A stretch of 64,000 nt of DNA from Shinisaurus crocodilurus (GCA_021292165.1 JAHFWL010000100.1:124001-188000); one strand, 5' to 3'. Counted from the stretch's first letter, positions 42,945 to 55,501 are shown. A program made the numbers and translations. Notes: generated by a model not told the origin, from the sequence alone.

Positions 42945-43327
42945 GCAATCCTATGGCCCCTAGACAGAACAGAGCTCCGAGCCTCCGACCTCAGAGCTGG
43001 GGATCCACACTTGGATGCCCCTCTCCCTGCTTGCACCCAGCACAGAAAGAACCATGCCAGCTGCTTCTCTGAGGTCATAAGAGCAACTTCGAAGAAGGGG
43101 TTTAGGGGGCGTTCTGGTGGGTGGGGAGAGGAGGAGACAATGTATCCTTCCAGCACCTCAGCCTCCTTCTCTCCCCGTCCAAAGTGCCACTGCTAGATGG
43201 CCAAGCTGCTTTGCAGAGCAGGAGGTGCGTGGAGGCGGCCACCTCTGCACTCCTCCTGCTCTGCATAGGATGCCCATAATCCTCTGAATTCGGAAGGCTA
43301 CAGGCATCTCCGTTGGATTGCACCCTA
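42945..43327. mobile_element. Harbinger-like non-autonomous element
   Basis: Left GAGCAATCCTATGGCCCCTA and right GTTGGATTGCACCC followed by TAA are inverted family ends. Interior blocks CGACCTCAGAGCTGGGGATC and GCACTCCTCCTGCTCTGCAT are shared with 24003-24473 and 17880-18525. Non-coding, GC-rich. Confidence 0.68.
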
Positions 43328-44498
43328 AAATATGTCTATGCACATTTTTTAAGTGTACACCATTTTTTGCACTTTTCAAAAGTGTACATTCATTGGACAC
43401 CATTTTTGGGGGGCGGGCGGGGTTGTTGTTGTTCCATGGAATGCATTGCAAGTCTTGAGATGTACAGATTTTTGGATGAAAAATGTGTCAGGTCTGTGTC
43501 AGTTCCTGGGACCTGTGAATTCAAGAAATCTATTTTTAAAAATTAAAAAAAGAATCCATCAGAGCATATTCTTCACATATTGCTAACTGGAATCTGGGGT
43601 AGAAAGCATCTAGTAATGAGACCCAGTTTACTGATAAACTGACATATCAGTAGTAGCAGATTTTGCTACCATGTGTACAATATAGCAGAATGGCAAATTC
43701 CAGTGCAACACCATTTTTGTCCATATACCATATGACAACATCTCATGTACAGAAGCATTCTTAATGATTGGCCCTTGACTATACTCTTTTTCTTTGGCCA
43801 TTTACTGAAACTCGAGCCTGAACAAATTTCTCATATTTTCCTTTTGTCTGATCCCATCAAATAAGATTCATATTTAAATTGGAATTTGGTGACAGGGATT
43901 AATGCTGGCAAGGGCTGAGATTTTAATACTGTATTTTTAATCAACTGTATTTAATTTGACCCTCTTCTGTGTTTTTAAACAGATTTATATGGACAAATTA
44001 AATATCAAATAAGAGACAAAATAAATAATGCTAAACTTAGCTTGTTGGTATGTAATTTATAGACTAAAATCTATATAGTCTAATACATTTATTAGGCCAG
44101 CTCTAAGATCACAAAAAGTGTATATACTATGGATTTACGAGATGAGTTTTCTCTTATTGCTGAGAGAAACCCTTACACAACAGGTCTGTTTCTCTCATTT
44201 TTGGAACCTATACTGGACCAAAGCAGGAGAGCTTTTTCTAATACTTTTTTCCCCTCCATGTGGGTATGTCATGCTATGCAGTAGAATATAAATACTGCTT
44301 TTCACACACACAGGCTTTCTCTCCTACCTAATCTAAAGCAAAGATTTAGTAGCTACACAAAGCTTTTTGACCTTGTAAGGCTTTTGCCTTCTATGTAGCT
44401 CAGACAAAATAAGTGTCACCTCCTCAGAGGTAATTTGTATTTGTGGTCTCAGTCATCAAGTATAAGCTACTTTTTTTTTTCTGTGCTCAGGTATAATT
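43328..44498. other. Unassigned AT-rich DNA
   Basis: 43330-43530 resembles AT-rich MITE interior (AAGTGTACACC, AAAGTGTACATTC). The rest has no recognised feature. Confidence 0.35.
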
Positions 44499-44499
44499 G

Positions 44500-44527
44500 A
44501 CCTGGTAACCCAATTGGGTTACCAGGT
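44500..44527. repeat. Perfect 28-bp palindrome
   Basis: Half-site ACCTGGTAACCCAA is followed by its exact inverse with no spacer. Next to it, AATTGTGCC (44528-44536) pairs with GGGCACAATT (near 44563-44572), giving a second stem. Could be a small MITE or cruciform-prone site; no other copy was seen. Confidence 0.8.
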
Positions 44528-44579
44528 AATTGTGCCGAATTACACAGTAATTGGGCACAATTCTAAATAGTGTTTATCG

Positions 44580-45026
44580 TGTGACAAAACTCCATTGATT
44601 TGAATGGTGTTCATAACCAATGAATCTAGTTCTGTTCCTTTCAACAACACTGAATTATTTCTAACATTTGCTGGATTGTGTCCACTGAGTTTAAGGGACC
44701 TTTTTTTTTAAGTAAGTGTGCTTGGTAGAGGGATCACAAACAAATAATAGATGAATCTGTGTCACAGTACACATAGGCGCACTAGTACACACTACAGCTA
44801 ACAAACATCGCATGAGGTATCAACCAGATATCACTGAACTCCCTCCCAAACTTTGAATTCATGAGAGAGGTCTCTTTTCCAAGAGGCCCTTTGGAAGCTG
44901 ACCTTTAACAATAGTGCTGTGTCTACTACAAATGCTGAATACAACACTGAAAGCTCTAATCTCAAATAATTAAAGAGAAAGCTAGTGTAGAGAAAAGGAG
45001 TGTCAGTTGCAGTGGCCTCGCTCTGC
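44580..45026. other. Unassigned DNA
   Basis: No gene or repeat family recognised. Confidence 0.4.
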
Positions 45027-46326
45027 TAGGGATGTATCAGAATTTCATTTCAGTTCATTTTTGATCAGGATTTACCCAGTTCGCACCTCCCAGACTAAAC
45101 ACAAACTCGGACACAATCTATGCTCAAAATCTGTACATTTCCAAGTTTTGCAACGTGATTCATAAACACAAAAAAAAATTACATTTGACAGCATGTGTAC
45201 ATTTGAAAAATGTGCATGAAAAATGTGTACTTTTGAAAATTGCACACAAATATGCTTTAATCAATGGGAGAAGAATGCATGCATTTCAAAGATGTGCACA
45301 ATTGATGCGCATATATGAGTATTTTGGCACACAACTTTACATTTTTGCCAATTTGTTGTCCATTTTCTTAGTTTGGACAAGGGATGTACAATGCTGGGAA
45401 TTCCATTTTGTTCAAACCTGATGGAATTCCACAGTGTTTCCATTCTGCCAAATGGTGGTAGACTGTACTAGGTGGAGGGGGGTTGGACTCTGGGAACACA
45501 GGCCTGTGGCTTATGCTGGCTCAGCTTGTCTGAGCATGGAAAGCTAAGCAGGGTCAAGCCTGGTTATTACTTGGATGGGACACCCCTCCTCTAGTTTCCT
45601 GCATTGAGCAGGGGGTTGGACTCGATAGCCTTGTAGGCTCCTTTCAACTCTATGATCTATGAAACTCTATAATATTTTTTCAGGGTTCCACCATTTGCAC
45701 ATTGTAATTTGTGCAAATTGTAATTTGTGCAAATTGGTGTTGCTGTTTTTAATTTCAGTCTGCTCTACATGCATATGTCCCTGTCAAAGAAACCTGGGTA
45801 GCCCTGTCAAAAACCTCATTATAAAAGGAAGCCTGAGTTTTGACAGCTAGGTACCAAATTCCGTGCTCCCATAAATGGGATGGCTTGTACTTTTCTCCTT
45901 TCCCGAGCATCTAGAGTCTTGGGAAAGGTTGGAAAAGGTGCAGGACACTGAGAACTGTCAGGTCCAAACAAAACACACACACACACACACAAGAGGATCT
46001 CACCATGAAGGGGGTGATATACACACCACCCCTTTCACAAGCAAAGATCTTCTCGCAGCTTTACTCTCACTAACAGCTTGCCATTTGACAGTTGTTTTTT
46101 CAAAAGAAAATTTGCACAAATTACAATTTGTGCAAATTTCAAGACCCCCCTCCCAAAGAAGAGAAGTTGCTGCCATTAAAAAACAAATGGAAATCTGTGT
46201 ACTGGCTCAACTTGGTACAAATCAAGTAGATGCCAGCAGCAGGGAAACAGAACAAAATCCAGAGGGGCGAACCTGAAAAATCTGTCTGGTTTTTACCCTC
46301 AAATGAATATTCATACGTACATCCCT
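45027..46326. mobile_element. Composite of TAGGGATG-type MITEs
   Basis: Left end TAGGGATGTATCAG, right end CGTACATCCCTA. A second AAGGGATGTACAATGCTGGG terminus lies at 45380 inside it. The left 350 bp belong to the family of 26186 and 27235; the part from 45380 belongs to the family of 15465-15725. So at least two related elements are nested or joined. A 5S-derived SINE is inserted at 45496-45672 and a (CA)n run lies at 45973-45991. The outer flanks do not give a TSD. Confidence 0.5.
45496..45672 (+). mobile_element. 5S rRNA-derived SINE with CR1-type tail
   Basis: CTCAGCTTGTCTGAGCATGG, GAAAGCTAAGCAGGGTC and TTATTACTTGGATGGGAC follow the 5S rRNA order (internal control region included). The second half GAGCAGGGGGTTGGACTCG and CAACTCTATGATCTATG is a CR1 3' end. 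Confidence 0.85.
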
Positions 46327-47339
46327 AGTTTGGATAGGTACTTTAGGGATCTTTGAATTTAGTTGGATTTTTTTTTTAATCATCCTGAACAATTGGTATC
46401 ATCTCACTCCTGAGTCCAGATAATTTATGAATGTAAAATAGCACCAGCCCCGATACATATTCTCAGGAGGCCACACTTCTTACTTACTTTCACTGTGGAA
46501 ACTGCCCATTTTTACCTACTCTCTCCTTCTGCTATTCTGTACAGTATTATATATTAGTCCATAAATGTTGTTATATGGAAACTATATATTATTGCCAATA
46601 ATACAGATGTTATGGAAATATTAGCATTCTAGAAGAGACAGGACAATGACTGCCAGAGAAAGCTTTTAAATGAGCATGAATGAGTAGTGTCCTGGAGTGA
46701 TTTTTTTTATCTGCATAACGTTATTTCATACAATTTATCTCTCCCTATGGAGTAAGATGAAGAAATATTAAAATATTAACAGCTAGCAATGGCTGCTTCA
46801 TATTGCAAATGTTGGTCATTATCCATTCCATTCATTTTGAAGAATTCTGCAAGTGCTCACTAATATAAGTGCTTCATCATTCCACTTACTTCACAAGTTG
46901 ATACAGAGAACTTATCTAATCTTTTCCATGTTTCAATATGCTTGCTGGGTGGCCAATTTATCTCATAAGACTGCTGGGTGAGGATCTTACAAATGTATAA
47001 TTTATCTCTTTCCTTTATGATCAGGTTTGGCTGCCTAATAATTTGTGGAAAAATATGAAATCTGTGCACTCAAGTGTCAAAGCCAACTAAAGCCTTTTTT
47101 AAGCTTTAACATCTCTGCATAGTTTAGCTGTTGGTTGCGATTATTAGGCAATAATATTTCCCTCATCTACAGATTTGATCATGGTTTTTCTTAGCCTTTA
47201 CTGGAAATGGTGTGCTTTTTTGTGTGTGCTTTTTAATTTTTTCATTTAAAATACTGCAGTTCAAAGCGGAAAGATGGTTGCCATGATGCATACTTCTTGC
47301 TGAGTAATAGCCAATGAATTGTACTTCTTATGTGTGCAT
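46327..47339. other. Unassigned AT-rich DNA
   Basis: No gene or repeat family recognised. Confidence 0.4.
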
Positions 47340-47657
47340 ATCATTATTTAGTTCCTATGGGGAATTTCCTCTCCCCACGTCATACCTTAATTGTAATTTC
47401 CCAACTGCTCTTTCTCGCCTAGCTAGAATCCCCAGCCAATCAGAATTGAATTTACCTGATCAGGGCCCCATCTAACAATATTCAAAGCTATTTTCTCCCT
47501 CTTCCCCTTCAGAACTCACTAAGCAACTATTACACAGGCCTTTGACAGTAACAAAACAAGGCCTCAGGCCTACTCAGATACATTGCTGCCTCACAGAGGC
47601 CACACAAAGTAAACGTTACATAACAACAATAGTTATATACAGGTATATTTCTTCACA
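47340..47657 (-). mobile_element. Candidate LTR 5' part
   Basis: On the minus strand it begins TGTGAAGAAATATACC, like the solo LTR at 40635-41291, and contains a CCAAT box in inverted form (TGATTGGCTGGGG). No 3' LTR border or TSD was located. Could be unique DNA. Confidence 0.25.
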
Positions 47658-47830
47658 GTTCCACTAAAATTCTTTTATATATCAGACAGACATTTATCTT
47701 ATTCATCATTTTATTTAAAAGATTGCTACACTGCTCATCAGCAGAGCTTCCAGGGTTATTTATGAACACAAGATAAAATACACATTAAACAAATATATTT
47801 TAAACATGTATTAATCCATTAAAGCTGAAA

Positions 47831-47909
47831 ACCTATACACACTTACCTGGGAGTATGTCCCATTGAACTCAACAGGATTTACTTCATAGTAGACTTGCAT
47901 AAGATTGAA
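47831..47909 (-). mobile_element. Harbinger-like 90-bp MITE
   Basis: CTATACACACTTACCTGGGA to GACTTGCATAAGATTG is the reverse orientation of the unit at 9005-9095. Confidence 0.65.
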
Positions 47910-47917
47910 CTGGAGGA

Positions 47918-48260
47918 TAGCAATCCTGTGATCCCTAGACAGCATCTGAGGAGCCATAGGAGTATTAAAATATCCTCTAAGATCATAGATGGAGCTCCAA
48001 CATTTGAGTTTCTCTGACCTTGGAACCCCTGCTCCTGGCTCCTACCAACACTGTGGAGGTTTCTGAGGTGGCTACTTCTACAAGATCAGAGCTCCAAACT
48101 CAAGGGGGAGGGATGACCATGTTGGGGACATACCAGTGAGTGGGAAGGAGTGGCTGAGGATCCAAGGAATCCTTTTTTCATTCTGTAACCCCATTGGTGA
48201 AAAGCACCATAGGTCTGGTTTCAGGGGTGTGAATGGGCCCACTGATATCAGCCACACTAG
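47918..48260. mobile_element. Harbinger-like GC-rich element fragment
   Basis: GCAATCCTGTGATCCCTAGAC and GAGGAGCCATAGGA resemble the left end of the 42945/17880 family. The right end is missing. Confidence 0.4.
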
Positions 48261-49826
48261 AGTTGCTCCTTCTCTTCTCCCTTGAAACCTGACTGTTCAC
48301 CTACCTCTCGCTATGGCCCAGGCAATGGTAGTGGTGAGAAGGAGGAGCAGTAGATGTCACTACCTACTTGCTTGCTAGCTCACTGTCTGCCAAGCAATAA
48401 AGTGGTAGCAATTATGAGAAAGAGAATGAGGCAGCAAGTATCAGAGAGGATAATATCAGCTAGCAACAATGGTGGTGAGAAGGTAGACTCAATGAGGTAG
48501 GGGGACCATTGAGGATGTCCTGCCAAAGGGGCTTCAAAAACCTGGAGATGGCACTGAGCACCTGCACTTGTCCATAGTGCCATACACCCTTGTTGTCCAT
48601 GCTACTAGTGTCAATGTGTTCTGTAGATTGGCATCTTGGATGTAGTCATATGCATGTAGCCTTCTGCTGCACTTGCTGTTTCCTAGGTGGGGGAAAATAG
48701 CTGGTCTGAAACTTGTCTCTGATGAGTTTTTTTTGCAGAAGGGTTTAGCAATACATCATAACGTATTTACTCTTGGTTAAACCAAAGTGCTATAACACAG
48801 ATAATGGCAGTAGCATTAGCTACACAAAAGGCCCAAATCTTCCGGGTAACTCACCATAATGTTCGCTAGTTGAAAAAAAAAGTAATTCATTAGAAATGTC
48901 ACATCATTGGAATCAAAAGCAGCTGGCATACTCCTCCTATCTATTTCCCACTCTGTCACTCATTCACATTTCCAATAGAGCTGAGTTACATTTTTAATTC
49001 TGCCTCCTCTACATCTTTTATGTTATTACTGTATTGCCTCGAAGAACCCCCTAGGCCATCTCAATGCAAGTGCAGACCTACAGGGTTGTCAAATTCAGTA
49101 GAATTTTGTCCCTGTGTTTGGATCCTATCAGAACATGTATTAGATGGAATTATAACTAGAAAGTGATGCTGTCGGCAAAAGGCAAAAGGTTTAATGATTT
49201 TTTGATACTTCTAAATTAGAACTGCTAGACATCTCATCCTGAAATCTCTTCCTGGTTCGTTCTTTTGGCCTCTGAGGCTTTATCTACTGTATGTTTTAGC
49301 ATTGTGCCTACATATTACAAAATTAAAAATAGTTCAAAGAAAACGTGCTTGGCATTTAGCACTGTGACAAAAATTTCAGTCTATTTATTTTTGACCATTT
49401 GTTTCAGGGAGGGGTGAAAAGAAATAGAACCTGAAAATTGTGAGAAGGGGTGAGTATTTTGGAGAAATTTCTCAGTGTGCAGGGCTTCAGTGCTTACTTT
49501 ACTGTAGGGAGGTGGTTGAGGGTGGTGGTGGTGGTTTGTGCACTCTTTATTTCACCATTTTTTTCTACTTAGTGATCAGCATTTTTGAATTTGTTAAATT
49601 TGTATCATTCCATTTTCTTCACCTTTCTTTCAAGCATCTCAGAAAGAAATACATTTTGTGGTGTCTGTTACAAGGCTTAAATCTGTTTCATTTCAGAGAT
49701 GGTGTTAGATCAGATATTGCCAGGCCATTGTCTGGTATAACCTGTTTCTTATACAAGGATAGATCGGAGGACTGTGAAGATATTATCAGATGCTTTACTG
49801 TATGTGTGCCGGAGGAAAAGTAGGAT
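48261..49826. other. Unassigned DNA
   Basis: No gene or repeat family recognised. Open frames at 49440-49823 look random. Confidence 0.4.
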
Positions 49827-49885
49827 TGATTTATTTAATTTATATCCCACCTTTCTTCCATGAAACTCAAAGCAACATACACAGC
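49827..49885 (-). mobile_element. Short LINE/SINE tail fragment
   Basis: GATTTATTTAATTTATATCCCACCTTTCTT is the typical tail of Sauria SINE or its LINE partner, read from the opposite strand. Confidence 0.4.
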
Positions 49886-50194
49886 TTCCTAGGCAGTCTC
49901 CTATCTTCACACTGACCAGACACTTCTCTGTGGAGGCTTCTGTCAGCAGAACATTTTGGAAGACAATTTTCAGAAATTCCCTCTCTCCCCTGCAGCCCCC
50001 CACACCTCTCCAAATTTTCTCTAAAGAGGCATACTTTGGAACACGAGGGACTGCAGGAGGGGAGCAATCACAGAGAATCGCCTCCATGCCTGTTCTGGTA
50101 TTGGAAGCCTCTGCTGGTTCAAAAAGCTTTGCATCAGCATGGGGACACCCATTGGATCCAACCCTAAATACTAGATCTTGTCACATTTTGAATG
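49886..50194. other. Unassigned DNA
   Basis: No feature recognised. Confidence 0.35.
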
Positions 50195-50196
50195 TA

Positions 50197-50449
50197 TAGA
50201 CACTCCCCAGGTTATGAACGAGTTCTGTTCTTAAGAATGTCTTTAAATCGAATTTGTATGTAAGTCGGAACAGCATAGCATTTTATACATTAAAAACTGG
50301 CATTTACGCAAATTGCATAAATTATGCAAATTGCATAGTATACTACACTATGTACTCTACGTAAACAAAGTAGTGCTGGGGAACCCATAAGTCCATTCTT
50401 AAATATGGGTTGTCTGTAAGTCGGATGTTCTTAACTCGGGGACTGCCTG
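50197..50449. mobile_element. Tc1/mariner-like MITE, TA flanks
   Basis: Same family as 34177-34427 in the opposite orientation. Ends TAGACACTCCCCAGGTTATG and CTCGGGGACTGCCTG, with TA at 50195-50196 and 50450-50451. Core CATAGTATACTACACTATG is shared with 34177 and resembles 16767. Confidence 0.72.
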
Positions 50450-50451
50450 TA

Positions 50452-51314
50452 TAGGCAATTTAGTTCTATTTCTACTATAATAATTTTCAAAACCATTATA
50501 CAACTAATCAATATTCAAAGGAATAACATCATATATTGGATAGACACTTAGACAGTCGAGCACTGTTAGTAATTTTCAATGTATGTGTCTCTATGCACTG
50601 AACAGCAGTCAGATGGTAGAAATAGCATCACCAACATTGTGTTTTGTGCAGATATTGCTTAACACTTTCACAGCACATTAATTATGTTTATTCTGGAAAG
50701 CCAGGTGATTATTATAGCACAAGGAATTTAAATGGATAATTTTAAAGCTCAGAAAAAAGCTGTGATATGACAAACTCCAAAGCAATGGTGAGAGGCATGG
50801 AAGAAATTATAACCTAATGGTTTAATCTCTCAGTCATCATCATTATTATTCTGTTTAATGCCTGATTGTTACAAATGGACCAAACTGGTGCAGTGCAGGT
50901 AAGAAAATAGATTTTGCTACTGAATGTATGTCCCAGCATTTATTTTTAAATATTTCTCAGTTGAGACCATAAGGAAAGCCTGAATAGGTCTTTTCGTTTT
51001 ATGAATCCTTAAGATTAAGGGTAGGCTGGAAGTTTGTTTAGTTCAGATAGCAATTTATAAATTGCTTACTCTGGAATAATCCTATTGAAGCTGATGGGAC
51101 TCTTCAAGTAGTGTAAATGGTCTGAGGACTCCAGAAGAAACTCAGGATTTAAGAGCTCTGACAGAATTCTAATTGGTTATAAATGAGGGAACAAAGATCA
51201 CACCTGTTGCAACTCATCTAGGGCGCCCTCTTATTCACTGCCAAATGAGAGGAAATGCAACCAACCAACCAACCAACCAAAAGGAGATTTGCATAAAATT
51301 TGCATATGCTAATT
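50452..51314. other. Unassigned AT-rich DNA
   Basis: Unique-looking. A (CCAA)n run lies at 51259-51280. Confidence 0.4.
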
Positions 51315-51545
51315 TATAGATATAGGTGGAAATTTACGACACACAAAAAATCCCATAATTTGAATAGAAATACAATAAATTGCAACATGGTGGGGAAAGC
51401 GGTGACTAGGTGACCTGTATGTCTTCTCTTTCTTCTGTCCTGTTGCTAACTGTTGCTTGGCCACACCAACGCCCCTGGCCTGCTCTTCCTCCTTTTGGTT
51501 CTTGACCTTTAAACTGGACTTCTTGACCTTTAAACTGGATAACTC
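51315..51545. repeat. Dispersed repeat, pair with 36390-36610
   Basis: Blocks GAAATACAATAAATTGCAAC, ATGGTGGGGAAAGCGGTGAC and CCTTTAAACTGGACTTC follow the same order as the first copy. CTTGACCTTTAAACTGGA is duplicated in tandem at 51499-51540. Confidence 0.5.
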
Positions 51546-51556
51546 TTCAATCAGAG

Positions 51557-51677
51557 CATCCTTTCTTACCTGGTGCCCTCCAGATGTTTTGGACTACAAC
51601 TCCCAGCATTCCTGACCATTCCGCTGATGGGAGTTGGAGTCCAAAGCATCTGGAGGACACCAGGATGGAGAAGGCTC
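51557..51677. mobile_element. hAT-like MITE (ACCTGGTGCCCTCC arms)
   Basis: Arms ACCTGGTGCCCTCCAGATG and CATCTGGAGGACACCAGG are inverted. The family is the same as 7380-7516. The flanks do not show a clear TSD. Confidence 0.7.
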
Positions 51678-51689
51678 AAATACAGGATA

Positions 51690-52138
51690 TTTTGCTCTTT
51701 ATCTGCTTTTAATGTTATTTTATCCTGTGGATTGTGCTTTTATTGATTTTCTTTCTCTAGGCTACCTTGAGTGTACTACGTCTAGACAGCTGGGGTAGTA
51801 TAAATTTATGGCATGCATGCATACATTCATACAGGAATCAATAAAAACTGAGCCTCCTCCTGCATTTCCTCCTCTTTCTGTCAGAGTAGCACCACAAGTC
51901 ACTTCATTTCAAGAATGTGCCTTGGAGGGGCAGAGCTGTCATGATCCTCAGTGATTTGATTTCCCCTTATCCCTTCAGGCAGCCAAATCATGCACACTGT
52001 CCCTCACTATTGAACATAGTTTGAAGGAATACACAATTGCCCCTTCCCTGGTTTCCTGCAAAACACAACAACAAGAACAACAACAATCCCATGCCAGTGT
52101 TTTGCACTCCACTTCCCCAGCAGTTCTGTAAAGCGACA
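51690..52138. other. Unassigned DNA
   Basis: 51700-51800 (TTTATCTGCTTTTAATG... ACCTTGAGTGTACTACG) may be an old LINE 3' end on the plus strand; not firm. Confidence 0.3.
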
Positions 52139-52310
52139 CAGCCTGTCAAGCTGGCTCAGCTTGTCTGAGCGTGGAAAGCTAAGTAGGGTCAGGCCTGGTT
52201 ATTACTTGGATGGGAGACCCCTCCTCTAGTTTCCTGCATTGAGCAGGCGGTTGGACTTGATGGCCTTGTAGGCCCCTTCCAACTCTAGAAACTAGAATCT
52301 ACTAGATGCT
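52139..52310 (+). mobile_element. 5S rRNA-derived SINE with CR1-type tail
   Basis: CTCAGCTTGTCTGAGCGTGG, GAAAGCTAAGTAGGGTCAGG and TACTTGGATGGGAGACC match 5S rRNA in order. The tail CGGTTGGACTTGATGGCC and GGCCCCTTCCAACTCTAG is a CR1 3' end. It closely parallels 45496-45672, including the linker CCCTCCTCTAGTTTCCTGC. Confidence 0.88.
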
Positions 52311-52632
52311 GCTTATTGTGTTGTGAAATTTTCAGTGTTGGCTCACCTTGCTTTACAGAATGAGGTGACCGAGGAGGATAAGGTCTTCTTCTTCTCTCTC
52401 TTAATGTTATAAAAAGGTCTCACACATTTTGATTAGCACTTGGCAAGCTTCTCCCTGTCTCGTCACCCTCCTGACTTTCTACCAGCCATGTTATCTTCCC
52501 TGTGCCTAGCTAGCTTCCTACCTAGCATTGTTTCCACGATAGTCTGGCACAGGAAGAGACATGGCCAAAAGTCAAAAGGCTGTGAAGAGACAGAGAAGCT
52601 CACCACATGGTGATCATGGCTGGTGAGGCTTC
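52311..52632. other. Unassigned DNA
   Basis: No feature recognised. Confidence 0.35.
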
Positions 52633-52640
52633 ATTTAAAG

Positions 52641-52974
52641 CAGGGGTGGAGAACCTCTTTCAGCCCAAGGCCCAACTTCAGTTTTGGAGAAGCTCTTGGG
52701 GGCTGCATTCCAGTGGTGGGCAGGGCTGAAGGCAAAGGAGGTGGAGCAAAAAAATACCCAGCATATTGTAGCTTAAAACTCTTACTGCCATTACCTAAGC
52801 CTTAGGAGAGACATGCCAACGTTTTAGAATGGGTAAAAAACTGTCCCAAAGCTGGAAAGCCATCAAATGATCAGTGGTTGAGAGAAAGGGGGTGAGGCCA
52901 GGGGAAGGGGACTTGGCACCTGGGAAACTCCAGAGGGCCAAATTTGGCCCCGGGCCCTGAGTTCTCCAGCCCTC
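52641..52974. mobile_element. hAT-like non-autonomous element, 334 bp
   Basis: Starts CAGGGGTGGAGAACCTC and ends GAGTTCTCCAGCCCTC. Flanks atttaaag (52633-52640) and ttttaaag (52975-52982) match at 7 of 8. Interior motif GGGGGCTGCATTCCAGTGG relates it to 20442-20960. Confidence 0.8.
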
Positions 52975-52982
52975 TTTTAAAG

Positions 52983-55474
52983 TGCAGAAACAACAACCGT
53001 AGCAACAACAAACCCTACCTTCAGCCACCTCTTCTATAAGGGAAGGTAATCCAACTTCCACCCCTCTGAAATTTTTCCTGCCACCATCCCAGTATTTGGG
53101 GATGTTTTCTTTCCAGCCCCATCACTCACAAATTGCAGAGAAAGAAATGGAAAGAAAATTTGACATACCACTGGAAAAAACCACCCTTCCTCAGGTTAAT
53201 CTGGGAATAAGAGCCAGAAACTCCTATTGGGCCCCTAAGAAGTAACCACTTAGTTCTCCTTTGCCTGAAACAGAGGAGGTGGATATACTCCTATGACTGC
53301 CTGGAACTTCTGTTTAAGCAGCCACAGCCCTGCAAGTCCCTTACTGGTTAGGCTGCATGTGGCCTATACAATTTGTAAATAAATAAATAAATAAATAAAA
53401 ATAAGGCTGAGGCCAAGCCCAGCCTAGCCCCTTCGGGCATGCTGCACTCCTCTAATGGGTGTGGCCAAAGTCTGTTGTTGTTGTTGTTTTGAATTTCAAC
53501 AAAACAAAACCATAAAAAGAAAGAGGGGGGGGGAAACAAATTTCTTACATAAATTTAAATGTATCACTTACAATAGGTGCATATAAAATAAGTGTGACCA
53601 AAGTCGACCCGATCTCCACATCTGCATTGGGCAGGGAATGGTGTTATGCAGAAAAGCATCTCTGCTTTGTGTAACAATAGCATTAGGGCAGAGAAAACAT
53701 GCCCTCTTCTCACCAACTATCCAGTACACTGAAAGGGTTGTAAATAATTTGAAGTGGTAGAGTGCATGATTTGCATTCAGAAAGTCCCACAGTGAGGGAT
53801 GAGAGAATTTTTGATCTCACTAAAGTTCTCTGAAATTCACTTTGAAGCTCCTTTTGACCTGGTTTTTTCCCATTTGCGTGGGAAAAGAGCACATTTCAAA
53901 CTGGAAAAGTGCACATTTCTGTGCATAATTCTCAAAAGTGCAATTCCCCCCATTGACTAAAGTGTGAAAATATGCATTTTTTAAAATGCACATCTCAGAG
54001 TCCTCGTTTTTCAAACGCGGTCACAAATTCAGGAATTTGCAAATATTTCTTGAAAAACAAATGCTCATGCTTTCGTTCACAGTCCAGGTTGCAAAATTAT
54101 TAGCATGACTTGCGAACAGAACTGAAATTCTTGTACAACCCCTACCCACAGCAGTTAAAGATCCCTGTCTAAAGACCTGGAGAGCTACTGCCAGTAAGTG
54201 TAGACTGTACTGAACTGGATGGACCTATGACACTCACTCATTTTGCTTGAGTCTTGATGGCTGTTCTGGGAAGTGCTATTGTGCTGTCCTTTCAAAAACA
54301 TTTAGCACCACGGGAAGTGCTGCAGTAATGAAGCCGGAACTCTTGTATTTCTCTACAAGATTGCAAAATGCCTATTACTTCTACTGAAGCCCTTCAGTGA
54401 TGGACACAAACATTCTTGCAGGACTAGTGAGTTATAGCTGGGAACCAGGAAGCCATTTCTGGAACACCACCTCCTTTCTCCAGATATATATATATTTTTA
54501 AAGGAGCCAAGCACTGTAGTGCATTGTAACATTTCCTCTTTGATCTATTTGGGGTGCTTCCAGATGATGCTTTTATTGCCATTGCTCTGCTTCATCCATG
54601 CAATTTTAAGGGTGTTTTTTTTCCCAGATGATGAAGATTTCCAGTTGTAGGCCTCTTGTGTTTTCCCACCACTTCTTCCATCTTTTTTCCTTACTGCAGA
54701 AAATCCATTAAGGGGGGGGGGGGGAGATGGAATTGCTGCACAATGCCTACACAATGAGGAAACACTCTTGTAGTGGTGTCTCAGGTGAGGGGGTTACGGT
54801 GGTCTCTACTGGGATATGAGCTGTGTTTGCCGGAGGTCTCCTCCTAGACTGGGATGAATCAGCCTGATTCATTAAGTATGGCTAAATAACACCAGAAAAA
54901 AATATATTAAGGCATATATATAAAATCTGAATAGCTCCACACTCCCCCACAAAAGGGAAACACAGCGTTATGAAGGTTGCCAATTCTACCCAGAACTCTG
55001 CTATCACATGTCTACCTGGTGCCCCATTGAGCATGTGCAGAATTTTTCAGCAGCACTAACCTTTGACTTGCTTTCTGCTCAATGGAGGAAGAGAAGAATG
55101 CTAAAGGCAACAACCTCTCTGAATGTCCTTCTTTGTTAAGGGTGGTTAAAAATGTTTTATCATAAACATAGTAGGCTAGGTGACCTGCCTCTATCTGGTG
55201 ACTTTTTTTTAAGCCTCTGAACTGAGTTTGAACTTTCATTCACTTCTCTCACAGACAGCACTTCAAATGCTTTTGTTTTGTTTTTAAAATGCTGCTTGGG
55301 CAGCTTCATTGTTTTGTCTGCTCCAACAGAAGCTGTTACCACTTGCTGTTCACAAAATTCATTCTTCGCCCCCATCATCCCCGATTCTCACAGGAGTGAT
55401 ATATTTTGAAATACATTATCTCCCAAGCCAGCACTCCTGCACTCAGTTCTCACATCAAAACAGTTGAGGGAACA
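52983..55474. other. Unassigned DNA with simple repeats and one AT-rich MITE-like stretch
   Basis: (AAAT)n near 53379-53402, (GTT)n near 53474-53489, and an AT-rich MITE-like interior at 53820-54150 (GTGCACATTTCTGTGC, AATGCACATCTCAGAG). No gene was recognised. Confidence 0.35.
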
Positions 55475-55501
55475 GTGTGTGTGTGTGTGTGTGTGTGTGT
55501 G
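55475..55501. repeat. (GT)n microsatellite
   Basis: Uninterrupted GT dinucleotides over 27 bp. Confidence 0.95.

Noticed and set aside
52150..52220. 5S rRNA gene
   Set aside because: Only part of the 5S sequence is present and it is fused to a CR1 tail, so this is a SINE.
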